DNA from: Streptomyces spinosisporus
GTDB taxonomy: Bacteria; Actinomycetota; Actinomycetes; Streptomycetales; Streptomycetaceae
Direction of reading: 5' to 3'
Assembly (NCBI RefSeq): GCF_022698145.1
Contig: NZ_JALDAX010000004.1
Location: forward strand, 434,001 to 498,000
Length of the DNA: 64,000 nucleotides
Positions 40,339-49,427 of the stretch are shown here, one piece after another (within the stretch, counting starts at the first letter, position 1; each line of letters opens with the position of its first letter). Both the position numbers and the translations under genes were made by a program. Below the pieces are notes generated by a model. That model searched no databases. It was not told the origin of the DNA and saw nothing but the letters and a program-made list of their open reading frames with translations.

Positions 40339-42756
40339 TCAACGGTCCACTCTCTCACCCGTGCCGGACGGGTCGGTGCTTTCGGATGCGGTGTCCGGTT
40401 TCAGGTCACTCGGCTGCTCAGGGTCGTCTGCCCGGGCGTCGGTGCCGGACTCCTTGCTGAGACGGTCCTCGGGGCCCTCGGGGTTCTTGGGCTCGTCGGC
40501 GGCCTCGCCCGACTCGTCCGGGCCGTCGGGGCCGTCGGGGCCGTCGGGGCCGTCCTCCTCGTCCTCACGCGCGGCCGCCCGCTTGCGCTGCGTGTACATG
40601 CGGAAGCCGGCGAGGACCAGCAGGAGGAAGCCGCCGCCGATGACCAGCATCACCGTGGCCGTGAACTCGGTGACCTTGACGTCGAAGGTGACGGCATTGC
40701 CGTACTCCTGGCCGTCCTCGGTGTAGAGCTGGGCGACCACCGTCGCCTGGCCGTTGGCCTTGGCCGACGTCGTGAACTTCACGGTCTGGCTGTGTTCGCC
40801 GGAGACGGCGATGGGCTGCTCGTCGTAGGCGTGCCCGCCGATCTGCAGACGGGTGGGGCTCGTCGAGGTGAGACGCAGCACCAGGTGATCGACGCCCTGC
40901 ACCAGGTTGTTCTGCACGGTCACGGGGATCGTGGCGCTGCGTCCGGACAGCTTGATGTCGGACTTGTCGATCAGCTTGACCTGGCTCGCGAGGACATCGA
41001 GATGGTCCTCCACATTGGTGCGGAAGCTCTGCGCCTCGGTCGGGCGGCCGCGCCACGACGTGGACATCCCGCGGTTCATCGCCCGCCCGAACGGGGTCAC
41101 CACCCTGGACTCGTCGGAGAGGATCACCGCGAAGTTGTCGAGCTTGTCCCGGGTGGTCGCGATCTTCTCGAAGGCCGACCGCGGCAGCTCCTGCCTGCGC
41201 AACGAGGAGGGGTACGCGGTGGTCGACGGGACCTTCGTCGTGGCGCCCGGGTCCGGCTTGGTCTTCGCCGCGGCGGTGAGGTTCTGCGCCTCGGACCAGT
41301 CGCCGCTCTGGAGGGCGGTCAGCGCGGCGGCCATCGTCTGGGCCTGGCGCGTCGTCGGCATGCGCTGCGGGGCGATCACGACGCTGCGCTGCTTGTCCGA
41401 CTGGAGGTCGAGGGCGAGGCTCTGGGCGAGGAACCGCTGCACGGCGAGTGTGCCGGCGGACGCCCGCGAGAGGTCGCCCTGGAACGAGGTCGACAGCCGG
41501 GCGTCGGCGACCACGGCGGTGGTCCCGCCGCCGATCGGACGGGCCGCGGAGGGCGTGTAGGGCAGGCCGCCGGTCTCCTGGAGGCTGTCGCTGCGCGCGA
41601 TGATCTGGTCGGCGCCGGCGGAGGTGGCGACCTTGACGATCGACGGGTCGACGGCGCCGTCCACCGGCCAGGCGAAGTCGGTCACCGGCTTCACATGGAG
41701 GATCGTGTCCACGGTGTTGTCTACGACGTCCGTGGCTTCCTTGAGGTGGCTGAGCGAGCCGGTGACCGTCGTGCCGTTGTGCGCGAGGGAGGCCAGGTCC
41801 GGGTCGGCGAAGGGCAGGGCGACGACCTCCTTGTCCGCCACCGCCGTCTGCAGCCGGGCGAGCCACTGCTTGGCGACCGCCTGGTGCGTGCCCGCCGTGG
41901 TGGCGCTGCCTTCGGCCCGGATGCGATAGCTGCGGGTCATCGCGTCCACGGAGGCCAGCAGGTCCGGGTCGATCACCCAGGTGACGTCGAGATCCTTGCC
42001 CAGGGACAGCATCTCGTCGAGGCGGCCGCCGGGGGAGATCTCCTTGGCCAGGTCGTCGTTGAGGAAGACCGGCGTCTGCTGCTCGTTGGACCCCGTCTCG
42101 GCGGTCATGTGGACCGTGGAGATGAGCGGCCACAGGAACGTCGTCTTCGTCCTGGTGTCGGCGCCGTCGGGCTGCCACGGCAGGAAGGTCCGCTGAATGC
42201 CGAGGACCTGGTCCCAGGGCTCCGCGGCCGTCCGGCCGGACAGGGACACGGCGAACTGGTAGATCCCGTCGCTGCCGAGATCCAGCTTGTCGACCGGCAC
42301 AGAGATGCTGAAGGGCTCGGCGACCCCCGGAGTGAGCTTGGAGAACTTCTCGACGTACTTGCCACCGACCTCCGTGCCCGTCGTGCCCCGGAGACTGTCG
42401 CTGCTCTTGGCGGCGTCGTCGACGGCCGAGCGTGTGGAGAGCATGGGGCCCAGACGCAGTCCCACGTGGGCGCTGGTGACGGTCTGCTTGCCGTTGTTGG
42501 TCACGGTGCCCGACACGGTCACGGTGTCGCCGTCCGTGGGAACGTTGGGGGTGAGTGTGTCGAGGGCCACGGCCACCGAGCCCGAACTCGAGGCGTCCTT
42601 CACGGAGGTCTGACCTGCCGCTTCCGCGGAAACGGCAGGGGACAGCTGGAGGAGGCCGGCCAGCAGAGGCGCACCGGCCAGCAGTGCTCCGGTGCGCCGC
42701 AGCCAGCGGCGGGCAGGTGAGGGAGTCGTCCCCTGGAAGTCTGCCGCCTCGGCCAC
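40339..42756 (-). CDS. DUF6049 family exported membrane protein
   Basis: An 805-aa protein, the counterpart by position of mycobacterial Rv3909. It has a signal peptide (about 18-46, ending SAEAAG), a large extracytoplasmic part with beta-rich modules (TVTNNGKQTVTSAHVGLRLG near the start, DPDLLASVDAM mid-protein), and a membrane helix near 700-720 (VMLVIGGGFLLLVLAGFRMY), then an acidic Asp/Gly/Pro-rich tail. Function unknown; its operon position with MurJ suggests cell-wall assembly. GTG start; divergent from pcnA (259 bp). Confidence 0.85.
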   Translation of the reverse strand: MAEAADFQGTTPSPARRWLRRTGALLAGAPLLAGLLQLSPAVSAEAAGQTSVKDASSSGSVAVALDTLTPNVPTDGDTVTVSGTVTNNGKQTVTSAHVGLRLGPMLSTRSAVDDAAKSSDSLRGTTGTEVGGKYVEKFSKLTPGVAEPFSISVPVDKLDLGSDGIYQFAVSLSGRTAAEPWDQVLGIQRTFLPWQPDGADTRTKTTFLWPLISTVHMTAETGSNEQQTPVFLNDDLAKEISPGGRLDEMLSLGKDLDVTWVIDPDLLASVDAMTRSYRIRAEGSATTAGTHQAVAKQWLARLQTAVADKEVVALPFADPDLASLAHNGTTVTGSLSHLKEATDVVDNTVDTILHVKPVTDFAWPVDGAVDPSIVKVATSAGADQIIARSDSLQETGGLPYTPSAARPIGGGTTAVVADARLSTSFQGDLSRASAGTLAVQRFLAQSLALDLQSDKQRSVVIAPQRMPTTRQAQTMAAALTALQSGDWSEAQNLTAAAKTKPDPGATTKVPSTTAYPSSLRRQELPRSAFEKIATTRDKLDNFAVILSDESRVVTPFGRAMNRGMSTSWRGRPTEAQSFRTNVEDHLDVLASQVKLIDKSDIKLSGRSATIPVTVQNNLVQGVDHLVLRLTSTSPTRLQIGGHAYDEQPIAVSGEHSQTVKFTTSAKANGQATVVAQLYTEDGQEYGNAVTFDVKVTEFTATVMLVIGGGFLLLVLAGFRMYTQRKRAAAREDEEDGPDGPDGPDGPDESGEAADEPKNPEGPEDRLSKESGTDARADDPEQPSDLKPDTASESTDPSGTGERVDR

Positions 42757-43001
42757 GCGCTCGCCCGTCCCTCGTCGTCGTCAGTGGTCGTCGGAATGTG
42801 CGTCCACGCATGGTAACGATGCGCGCGGAGGGGAAGTGCCGCGGACCGCTCCACAAGATCGGGGGACCGGGGCTGGTCGTCCCTTATGTGCGCGTATAAA
42901 GAGAAGCGCCTTTGTTCGCACCAGGGGGCAGGTCTTGTGCCCGTATCCAGGCAGATGTTCGGCCGCATTTAATGGGGGCGCCCGCGCTCGCCGGGGCCAC
43001 G

Positions 43002-43007
43002 TACCCT
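43002..43007 (+). promoter_or_regulatory. -10-like element for leaderless pcnA
   Basis: TACCCT, 8 bp before the GTG start, with no SD between. The spacing fits transcription starting at or next to the start codon. Confidence 0.45.
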
Positions 43008-43015
43008 CTTCTGTT

Positions 43016-44482
43016 GTGCCGAACGCCAATGAAGCCCACCTCAGCGTCCCGAGCCAGGAGCAGCACAGCGTGCCCAGCAAGTCACTGCGAGTCGCTCCTG
43101 TCGCCGACGAACTTGCCCGTCTGTTCCAGGAGGCGGGGTTCTCGCTCGCGCTTGTCGGCGGCTCGGTCCGGGACGCACTGCTCGGCCGACTCGGCAACGA
43201 TCTCGACTTCACGACCGACGCGCGCCCCGAGGACGTCCTGAAGATCGTCCGGCCATGGGCGGACGCCGTGTGGGAGGTCGGGATCGCCTTCGGCACCGTC
43301 GGGGCCCAGAAGGCCGCACGCGACGGAGACACTGAACGCAGCTTCCAGATCGAGGTGACGACCTACCGGTCGGAGGCGTACGACCGCACCTCGCGCAAGC
43401 CCGAGGTGTCCTACGGCGACTCGATCGAGGAAGACCTCGTCCGGCGTGACTTCACCGTGAACGCGATGGCTCTCGCGCTGCCGCAGAAGACGTTCATCGA
43501 CCCGCACGACGGACGGGCCGACATCGCGGCACGTGTGCTGCGCACCCCCGGTACTCCTGAGGCATCCTTCTCCGACGACCCGCTGCGGATGATGCGTGCG
43601 GCCCGCTTCGCCGCGCAGCTCGACTTCGAGGTGGCTCCCGAGGTCGTCACTGCGATGAAGGAGATGGCCGGGCGGATCGAGATCGTCTCGGCGGAGCGTG
43701 TGCGGGAGGAGCTCAACAAGCTGATTCTTTCCGCGCACCCGCGCAAGGGGCTGAAACTGCTCGTCGACACCGGTCTCGCCGACCATGTCCTGCCCGAGCT
43801 GCCGGCGCTGCGTCTGGAGAGCGACGAGCACCACCGGCACAAGGACGTCTACGAGCACACGCTGATCGTTCTGGAGCAGGCGATCGCGCTGGAGGAGGAC
43901 GGCCCCGACCTCACCCTCCGTCTGGCCGCGCTGCTGCACGACATCGGCAAGCCGCGTACCCGACGGTTCGAGAAGGACGGGCGGGTCTCGTTCCACCACC
44001 ACGAGGTGGTCGGCGCGAAGATGACGAAGAAGCGCATGACGGCGCTCAAGTACTCCAATGAGCTCGTGAAGGACGTCTCGCGTCTTGTCGAACTCCACCT
44101 GAGGTTCCACGGCTACGGCACCGGAGAGTGGACGGACTCGGCGGTCCGCCGCTACGTCCGCGACGCCGGCCCACTCCTCGACCGTCTCCACAAGCTGACC
44201 CGCTCGGACTGCACGACCCGCAACAAGCGCAAGGCGACCGCCCTCTCCCGGGCGTATGACGGCCTGGAGGAGCGCATCGCTCAACTCCAGGAGCAGGAGG
44301 AGCTGGACTCGATCCGCCCGGACCTCGACGGCAACCAGATCATGAAGATTCTCGGTGTCGGGCCCGGCCCGATCGTCGGTCGCGCCTACAAGCAGATGCT
44401 GGAACTGCGCCTCGAGAACGGCCCGATGGAGCACGACGCGGCGGTGGCGGCACTCAAGGAGTGGTGGGCCGAGCAGGGCTGA
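43016..44482 (+). CDS. pcnA: CCA tRNA nucleotidyltransferase / poly(A) polymerase family
   Basis: A 488-aa nucleotidyltransferase. The N-terminal head has the catalytic GGSVRDALLGR and DLDFTTDAR motifs; a C-terminal HD domain has LHDIGKPRTR and HHHE. The GTG start lacks an SD; a TACCCT -10-like sequence ends 8 bp upstream, so a leaderless transcript is likely. In mycobacteria the homologue is divergent from the MurJ operon, as here. Confidence 0.95.
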   Translation: MPNANEAHLSVPSQEQHSVPSKSLRVAPVADELARLFQEAGFSLALVGGSVRDALLGRLGNDLDFTTDARPEDVLKIVRPWADAVWEVGIAFGTVGAQKAARDGDTERSFQIEVTTYRSEAYDRTSRKPEVSYGDSIEEDLVRRDFTVNAMALALPQKTFIDPHDGRADIAARVLRTPGTPEASFSDDPLRMMRAARFAAQLDFEVAPEVVTAMKEMAGRIEIVSAERVREELNKLILSAHPRKGLKLLVDTGLADHVLPELPALRLESDEHHRHKDVYEHTLIVLEQAIALEEDGPDLTLRLAALLHDIGKPRTRRFEKDGRVSFHHHEVVGAKMTKKRMTALKYSNELVKDVSRLVELHLRFHGYGTGEWTDSAVRRYVRDAGPLLDRLHKLTRSDCTTRNKRKATALSRAYDGLEERIAQLQEQEELDSIRPDLDGNQIMKILGVGPGPIVGRAYKQMLELRLENGPMEHDAAVAALKEWWAEQG

Positions 44483-44493
44483 GGCTGTGAAAC

Positions 44494-44523
44494 GGGGTCA
44501 TGTTTCACGTGAAACATGACCCC
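44494..44523. terminator. 30-bp perfect palindrome carrying parS
   Basis: GGGGTCATGTTTCAC followed by its exact complement, between convergent pcnA and the orphan gene. The centre is the parS site. Confidence 0.75.
44502..44515. promoter_or_regulatory. parS: parS centromere site (perfect), in palindrome
   Basis: GTTTCACGTGAAAC forming the centre of the 30-bp palindrome. Confidence 0.93.
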
Positions 44524-44544
44524 GATCATGCAACTCCTGAGGTG

Positions 44545-45228
44545 CTACACGTTCTTGAGGTAGTAGTCGTCGAGCTTGCCGTAGACGTTGGCCCTCATCC
44601 ACTGCTTCTTGTCGACCTGGAAGGTCGATCCCCGGAACACCAGGCTCCCCTCCCAGATGACCGAAGCGTCCGCGTGGTGACCACGGGAACAGTGACGTCC
44701 ACGCGGGCACCAACTCCAGTTGCTCAGTGACTTCTTCGGGATGGCGTGGGAGATGTTGATGACACCACTCAAGTTCTTCTTGCTGGTGTCGGCATCGTTC
44801 ACCTTGGTGATGTCATGGCCGTTGCTGTGGAAGTCGACCGACAGGTTGAGCTTGATGACCTTCACGCCGAAGTACTTGACGTAGGTGGTGTACGTCACCG
44901 TGTGGTTTCCCTTGGGCAGGGGGCGAGCGCCGGCGGCCAAGCCGCTGACAACGCGCTTCTGCTCGACGGTGACGTCGCCGTTGCGGAGCGAGATTGCACT
45001 GCTGACATTGCGGACGTGGGTGGAAACTCTCTCGTCGTGGACCGCGGCCTTGTCGAGAAACGCATTGAGTAGCGCCGGGTCGTGCAGGTAGTCGATGAAC
45101 TTGTTCTGCTCGGCTCGTGTCAGATGCTGGAACGCGTTGAGAGCGTCGGCCGCGCCTTCCTCGTGGGAGTGGCGCAATGCGTTGACGGCGGGTAGCTCTC
45201 CGTATTGGACGGCGGGGTCTCTGGGCAT
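44545..45228 (-). CDS. Orphan protein of unknown function between two parS palindromes
   Basis: 227 aa, no recognised family. No signal peptide or membrane segment is clear. The N-terminal half is helical with His and Leu (HLTRAEQNKFIDYLHDP), the C-terminal half beta-like (VTYTTYVKYFGVKVIKLNLS, then WEGSLVFRGSTF). Two Cys lie in a His/Arg-rich stretch (CPRGRHCSRGHH). No SD precedes the ATG; the start abuts the 45230-45267 palindrome. By eye, base composition is lower in G+C than neighbours. It may be acquired, N-truncated, or a strain-specific gene. Confidence 0.65.
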   Translation of the reverse strand: MPRDPAVQYGELPAVNALRHSHEEGAADALNAFQHLTRAEQNKFIDYLHDPALLNAFLDKAAVHDERVSTHVRNVSSAISLRNGDVTVEQKRVVSGLAAGARPLPKGNHTVTYTTYVKYFGVKVIKLNLSVDFHSNGHDITKVNDADTSKKNLSGVINISHAIPKKSLSNWSWCPRGRHCSRGHHADASVIWEGSLVFRGSTFQVDKKQWMRANVYGKLDDYYLKNV

Positions 45229-45229
45229 G

Positions 45230-45267
45230 CGAAGGGGCGATGTTTCACGTGAAACATCGCCCCTTCG
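45230..45267. terminator. 38-bp perfect palindrome carrying parS
   Basis: CGAAGGGGCGATGTTTCAC followed by its exact complement. It lies between the orphan gene start and the LppU-like gene end, with parS at its centre. Confidence 0.7.
45242..45255. promoter_or_regulatory. parS: parS centromere site (perfect), in palindrome
   Basis: GTTTCACGTGAAAC forming the centre of the 38-bp palindrome. Confidence 0.93.
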
Positions 45268-45282
45268 TGAGCTAGTCCCGTC

Positions 45283-45783
45283 CTACTTGACTGCCTTCAG
45301 GCAGAGGACGACATCGTGGTTGTCGCCCGTCTGGTAGTAGGCGATCTCGGCTTCCTTGACGGCGTCACACTTACTGTCGTCGCTGGTGTCGTCGAACTTC
45401 TCAACGACCTTGTACTGGGCGTCACCCGAGGAGCAGTCGACTGTCTTCAGCTTCGGGTCGGACTGGGTGCCTTGGTTGTGCAGGCAGCTGCCCACCGACG
45501 TCGTCTCTGCATCGGTCTTCCCCAGCTGCCACTTGACCACGCCGATGATTATCGCGAGGACGATGATCCCGACGATGCGCAGCAGCTTCTTGTTGAAGCG
45601 CTTGGTGGGGGGTGACGGCGGAACCGGCGCATACGGCGCTCCGCCCTGCGGGGGGAACCCAGGCTGCCCCGGCTGCTGGGGGTAGCCGCCCTGGGACGGG
45701 TACGGGGCCTGAGCCTGGGGCTGGCCGTACGGCTGCTGGCCCTGTGCGAATGGGTTCTGGCCCTGGGGAGGCGGAGTCGTCAC
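45283..45783 (-). CDS. LppU/SCO3897 family membrane protein
   Basis: A 166-aa protein. Residues 1-60 are a Pro/Gln/Gly/Tyr-rich cytoplasmic tail; a single membrane helix follows at about 68-85 (LLRIVGIIVLAIIIGVV), then an outside domain with four Cys (GSCLHN, VDCSSG, SKCDAV, VLCLKA) that probably form two disulfides. The GTG start has AGGGGG upstream. Function unknown. It follows the MFS gene by 124 bp. Confidence 0.85.
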   Translation of the reverse strand: MTTPPPQGQNPFAQGQQPYGQPQAQAPYPSQGGYPQQPGQPGFPPQGGAPYAPVPPSPPTKRFNKKLLRIVGIIVLAIIIGVVKWQLGKTDAETTSVGSCLHNQGTQSDPKLKTVDCSSGDAQYKVVEKFDDTSDDSKCDAVKEAEIAYYQTGDNHDVVLCLKAVK

Positions 45784-45907
45784 TTGGGGGTCCCCCTAAA
45801 TGAGTTGGTGAGCGGCGCACATAAGAGGCGCGTAAGACGCACGTAAGTTACAGGGGTTCAGTGACACTCCTGCACTCGAGGGGGACTCTGTGGCTTTGAT
45901 GTGACAC

Positions 45908-47176
45908 TCACTGTCGTTCAAAGCGGGCCATAGCGGCAGCAACTGCCCCGTAGACGAGGGCGACTGTGACCGTCAGCGTTACGGAACGGCCGTCCGGCGG
46001 CAGCATCAGCGCGGCCACCGCGGCGGCACCGACGAAGGCGACGTTGAAGAGCACGTCGTAGACGGAGAAGATCCGGCCGCGGAAGCCGTCGTCCACGGAG
46101 GACTGCACGACCGTGTCCGTCGCGATCTTCGCCCCCTGCGTCGTGAGTCCCAGGACGAATGTCGCGACGAGCATGGGGCCGACGGCGAACGGAAGACCGA
46201 GCGTGGGTTCCAGGACCGCTGCCGATGCGGCGCAGACGACTATCCAACGGCCCGGTCCGAGCCGTCCTGCGGCCCAGGGCGTCACCGCGGCCGCCACGAA
46301 GAAGCCGGCGGCCGACGTCCCCAACGCGAGCCCCAGCAGCCGCAGTCCGTCCTCCGTGTTCGAGGCGAAGGCGTACCGGCAGAGCATCAGAAGCATGACG
46401 AGCAGGGCGCCGTAGCAGAAGCGCATCAGGGTCATCGTCAGCAGTGCCCACGCGGCCTCCCGACGCCGTGGGGCCGCGAGATGCCGTAGAGCCGCCGCCA
46501 GGTCGCGTGCGGTGCCGCGGAGCGCCGCCGAGAGGCGGGGCTGCACCAACTCGGGCTCCGGCCCCAGCTGTCCGGGCGCAAAGCGCAGGGATGCCAGCGC
46601 CGCACACAGATACAGGACCGCCCCGACCAGCACCACGGCCGCGTCGGAGTCCGCCACCACCAGCCGGACGACGAAGGCGAGTCCGCCGCCGGCGGTCGCG
46701 GCGAGCGTACCGGCGGTCGGCGAGAGGGAGTTGGCCATCACGAGGCGCTCGTGGTCCACGACGCGCGGCAGCGCCGCGGACAGCCCTGCGAGGACGAAGC
46801 GGTTGACGGCGGTGACGCAGAGGGCGGAGAGGTAGAAGAGCCAGTCCGGGACATGGCTGAGGATCAGGACGGCCGTCGCCGTTGCCATCGCGGCGCGCAG
46901 CAGATTGCCGTAGAGGAAGACCTGGCGGCGGCGCCAGCGGTCCAGGAGGACGCCGGCGAAGGGGCCCACGAGGGAGTACGGGAGCAGCAGGACCGCCATG
47001 GCGGAGGCGATCGCGGCGGCCGAGGTCTGCTTCTCCGGTGAGAAGACGACATAGGCGGCGAGTGCGACCTGGTACACGCCGTCGGCACCCTGGGAGAGCA
47101 GGCGTACGGCGAGCAGGCGCCGGAAGTTCGCGAAGCGCAGAAGAGCGCGCAGGTCACGGACGACGGCCATGGGCAC
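45908..47176 (-). CDS. Major facilitator superfamily transporter
   Basis: A 422-aa membrane protein with about 12 hydrophobic helices and the MFS-type loop GVLLDRWRRRQVFLYGNLLR between helices 2 and 3. Drug or metabolite efflux is likely; the substrate is unknown. The GTG at 47176 or the ATG two codons later may be the start. It follows ino1, with a terminator between. Confidence 0.88.
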   Translation of the reverse strand: MPMAVVRDLRALLRFANFRRLLAVRLLSQGADGVYQVALAAYVVFSPEKQTSAAAIASAMAVLLLPYSLVGPFAGVLLDRWRRRQVFLYGNLLRAAMATATAVLILSHVPDWLFYLSALCVTAVNRFVLAGLSAALPRVVDHERLVMANSLSPTAGTLAATAGGGLAFVVRLVVADSDAAVVLVGAVLYLCAALASLRFAPGQLGPEPELVQPRLSAALRGTARDLAAALRHLAAPRRREAAWALLTMTLMRFCYGALLVMLLMLCRYAFASNTEDGLRLLGLALGTSAAGFFVAAAVTPWAAGRLGPGRWIVVCAASAAVLEPTLGLPFAVGPMLVATFVLGLTTQGAKIATDTVVQSSVDDGFRGRIFSVYDVLFNVAFVGAAAVAALMLPPDGRSVTLTVTVALVYGAVAAAMARFERQ

Positions 47177-47191
47177 AGCCTCACATACGGG

Positions 47192-47223
47192 GAGGGTCCC
47201 CGGGTGGTGACCCGGGGACCCTC
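47192..47223 (-). terminator. Terminator after ino1
   Basis: Perfect 14-bp stem GAGGGTCCCCGGGT / ACCCGGGGACCCTC with a 4-nt loop. Confidence 0.85.
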
Positions 47224-47264
47224 ATAGCCCTGGCAGGAGCGTTTTCAGTGCGTCGGCGCGCGCC

Positions 47265-48347
47265 TCAGCGCTCGACCTCTCCCTTGATGAACTTCTCGAC
47301 GTTCTCGCGGGCCTCGTCGTCGAAGTACTGGACCGGCGGGGACTTCATGAAGTACGACGACGCCGACAGGATCGGGCCCGCGATGCCGCGGTCCTTGGCG
47401 ATCTTCGCGGCGCGCAGGGCGTCGATGATGACACCCGCGGAGTTCGGGGAGTCCCAGACCTCGAGCTTGTACTCCAGGTTCAGCGGGACGTCACCGAAGG
47501 CGCGGCCCTCGAGGCGGACGTAGGCCCACTTGCGGTCGTCGAGCCAGGCCACCCAGTCGGACGGGCCGATGTGGACATTGCCCTCGCCGAGTTCGCGGTC
47601 GCGGATCTGGGAGGTGACGGCCTGCGTCTTGGAGATCTTCTTGGACTCCAGGCGCTCGCGCTCGAGCATGTTCTTGAAGTCCATGTTGCCGCCGACGTTC
47701 AGCTGCATCGTGCGGTCCAGGACGACGCCGCGGTCCTCGAACAGCTTCGCCATGACGCGGTGCGTGATGGTGGCGCCGACCTGCGACTTGATGTCGTCAC
47801 CGACGATCGGGACGCCCGCCTCGGTGAACTTGTCCGCCCACTCCTTGGTGCCGGCGATGAAGACCGGAAGGGCGTTGACGAACGCGACCTTGGCGTCGAT
47901 GGCGCACTGGGCGTAGAACTTCGCCGCGTCCTCGGAACCCACCGGCAGGTAGCAGACGAGCACGTCGACCTGCTTGTCCTTGAGGACCTGGACCACGTCG
48001 ACCGGGGCCTCGGCGGACTCCTCGATGGTCTCGCGGTAGTACTTGCCGAGGCCGTCGAGGGTGTGGCCGCGCTGAACCGTCACACCGGCGTTGGGCACGT
48101 CGCAGATCTTGATGGTGTTGTTCTCGGAGGCGCCGATCGCGTCCGCCAGGTCGAGACCGACCTTCTTCGCGTCGACGTCGAACGCGGCGACGAACTCGAT
48201 GTCACGCACGTGGTAGTCACCGAACTGCACATGCATCAGGCCGGGGACCTTCGACGCCGGGTCGGCGTCCTTGTAGTACTCGACTCCCTGCACCAGCGAC
48301 GCGGCGCAGTTGCCCACGCCGACGATGGCTACGCGAACCGAACCCAT
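47265..48347 (-). CDS. ino1: Inositol-3-phosphate synthase
   Basis: A 360-aa NAD-dependent enzyme turning glucose 6-phosphate into inositol 3-phosphate, a precursor of phosphatidylinositol and mycothiol. Rossmann start [18 protein letters not shown], then the conserved [14 protein letters not shown] and NVGGNMDF segments. The ATG at 48347 ([10 protein letters not shown]) has GGGAG upstream. It lies 44 bp after padR in the same direction, suggesting a PadR-controlled operon. Confidence 0.95.
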   Translation of the reverse strand: MGSVRVAIVGVGNCAASLVQGVEYYKDADPASKVPGLMHVQFGDYHVRDIEFVAAFDVDAKKVGLDLADAIGASENNTIKICDVPNAGVTVQRGHTLDGLGKYYRETIEESAEAPVDVVQVLKDKQVDVLVCYLPVGSEDAAKFYAQCAIDAKVAFVNALPVFIAGTKEWADKFTEAGVPIVGDDIKSQVGATITHRVMAKLFEDRGVVLDRTMQLNVGGNMDFKNMLERERLESKKISKTQAVTSQIRDRELGEGNVHIGPSDWVAWLDDRKWAYVRLEGRAFGDVPLNLEYKLEVWDSPNSAGVIIDALRAAKIAKDRGIAGPILSASSYFMKSPPVQYFDDEARENVEKFIKGEVER

Positions 48348-48391
48348 TCCGGTTGCTCCCTGTGTGTACGAGTGAGGCCCTGACTGGGCTC

Positions 48392-49075
48392 TCACGTGGC
48401 GGTGTCGCCGGGCGCATCCGGCCCGGGGGTGTCCCCGGGCCGGGGCAGGACGCCCGGCGATCCAGTGGTGTTGTTCTGCTGAGCGGGCCCCCCGGAGGCG
48501 GGACCCTTCAGGTCCCGTCCGGCCCGCTCGCTCTCGATGAGCTCGTTCAGCCAGCGCACTTCGCGCTCCACGGACTCCATCCCGTGGCGCTGGAGCTCAA
48601 GCGTGTAGTCGTCGAGGCGCTCCCGGGTGCGCGCCAAGGAGGCGCTCATCTTCTCCAGACGCTCCTCCAGGCGGCTGCGGCGGCCTTCGAGCACGCGCAT
48701 GCGGACGTCGCGCGACGTCTGGCCGAAGAAGGCGAAACGAGCGGCGAAGTGCTCGTCCTCGTACGCGTCCGGGCCCGTCTGGGAGAGCAGCTCCTCGAAG
48801 TGCTCCTTACCTTCCGCCGTCAACCGGTAGACGATCTTGGCGCGACGCCCCGCGAGTGGAGCGGCGAGGGCGTCCTCGTGAGTGTGTCCCGACTCCTCGA
48901 TCAACCAGCCGTTGGCGACCAGCGTCTTGAGGCAGGGGTAGAGCGTGCCGTAGCTGAACGCACGGAACACACCCAGTGACGTGTTGAGCCGCTTGCGCAG
49001 CTCATAGCCGTGCATCGGCGACTCGCGGAGCAGGCCGAGGACGGCGAACTCAAGGATCCCGGAACGCCGGCTCAT
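48392..49075 (-). CDS. PadR family transcriptional regulator
   Basis: A 227-aa PadR repressor. The winged HTH occupies residues 1-100 ([33 protein letters not shown]). A coiled C-terminal dimer part (110-190) follows, then a Gly/Pro-rich tail. A perfect 21-bp operator-like palindrome lies upstream (49105-49125), so autoregulation and ino1 control are likely. Confidence 0.93.
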   Translation of the reverse strand: MSRRSGILEFAVLGLLRESPMHGYELRKRLNTSLGVFRAFSYGTLYPCLKTLVANGWLIEESGHTHEDALAAPLAGRRAKIVYRLTAEGKEHFEELLSQTGPDAYEDEHFAARFAFFGQTSRDVRMRVLEGRRSRLEERLEKMSASLARTRERLDDYTLELQRHGMESVEREVRWLNELIESERAGRDLKGPASGGPAQQNNTTGSPGVLPRPGDTPGPDAPGDTAT

Positions 49076-49104
49076 CCCTCGCCTCCCCGCCTTTATCTCG
49101 CTCC

Positions 49105-49125
49105 GATGTATCGACTCGATACATC
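49105..49125. promoter_or_regulatory. PadR operator candidate
   Basis: Perfect palindrome GATGTATCGA-C-TCGATACATC, 29 bp upstream of padR. ATGTAT...ATACAT spacing is typical of PadR operators. The rest of the 352-bp intergenic region to the PBP gene holds the divergent promoters. Confidence 0.75.
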
Positions 49126-49427
49126 AGCACGATAGAACGGCCATCCGGCTGCGACAAGTGGGGAAGCGGTGAACGGGATCACATCACTTATTCATCGGAG
49201 GCAAGTTGCCTGATTTGGGGTGAACTTCTGGCCTCGGAGGGTTTTGACGGTGCGTAGTCTGTGCGCCATGCACATCACCGGGAACCGAGTGACGCGAGGG
49301 GGCGTCCTCGTCCTAGGTGCCGTACGGGTGAATGCGCAATCGACCACATCCGTACTTCGGGGGGACCGGAAACCAGCCGCCGTTTCCAGGCGCGCAAAGG
49401 TGCGCCTGCCCGAGGAGTAGTCGTTCG

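Noticed and set aside
44494..45267. The two parS palindromes as terminal inverted repeats of a transposon
   Set aside because: The palindromes share little sequence outside parS and no transposase or target duplication is seen.
48418..48443. 11-bp perfect hairpin as a padR terminator
   Set aside because: It lies inside the padR coding region before the stop, so a terminator role is not supported.
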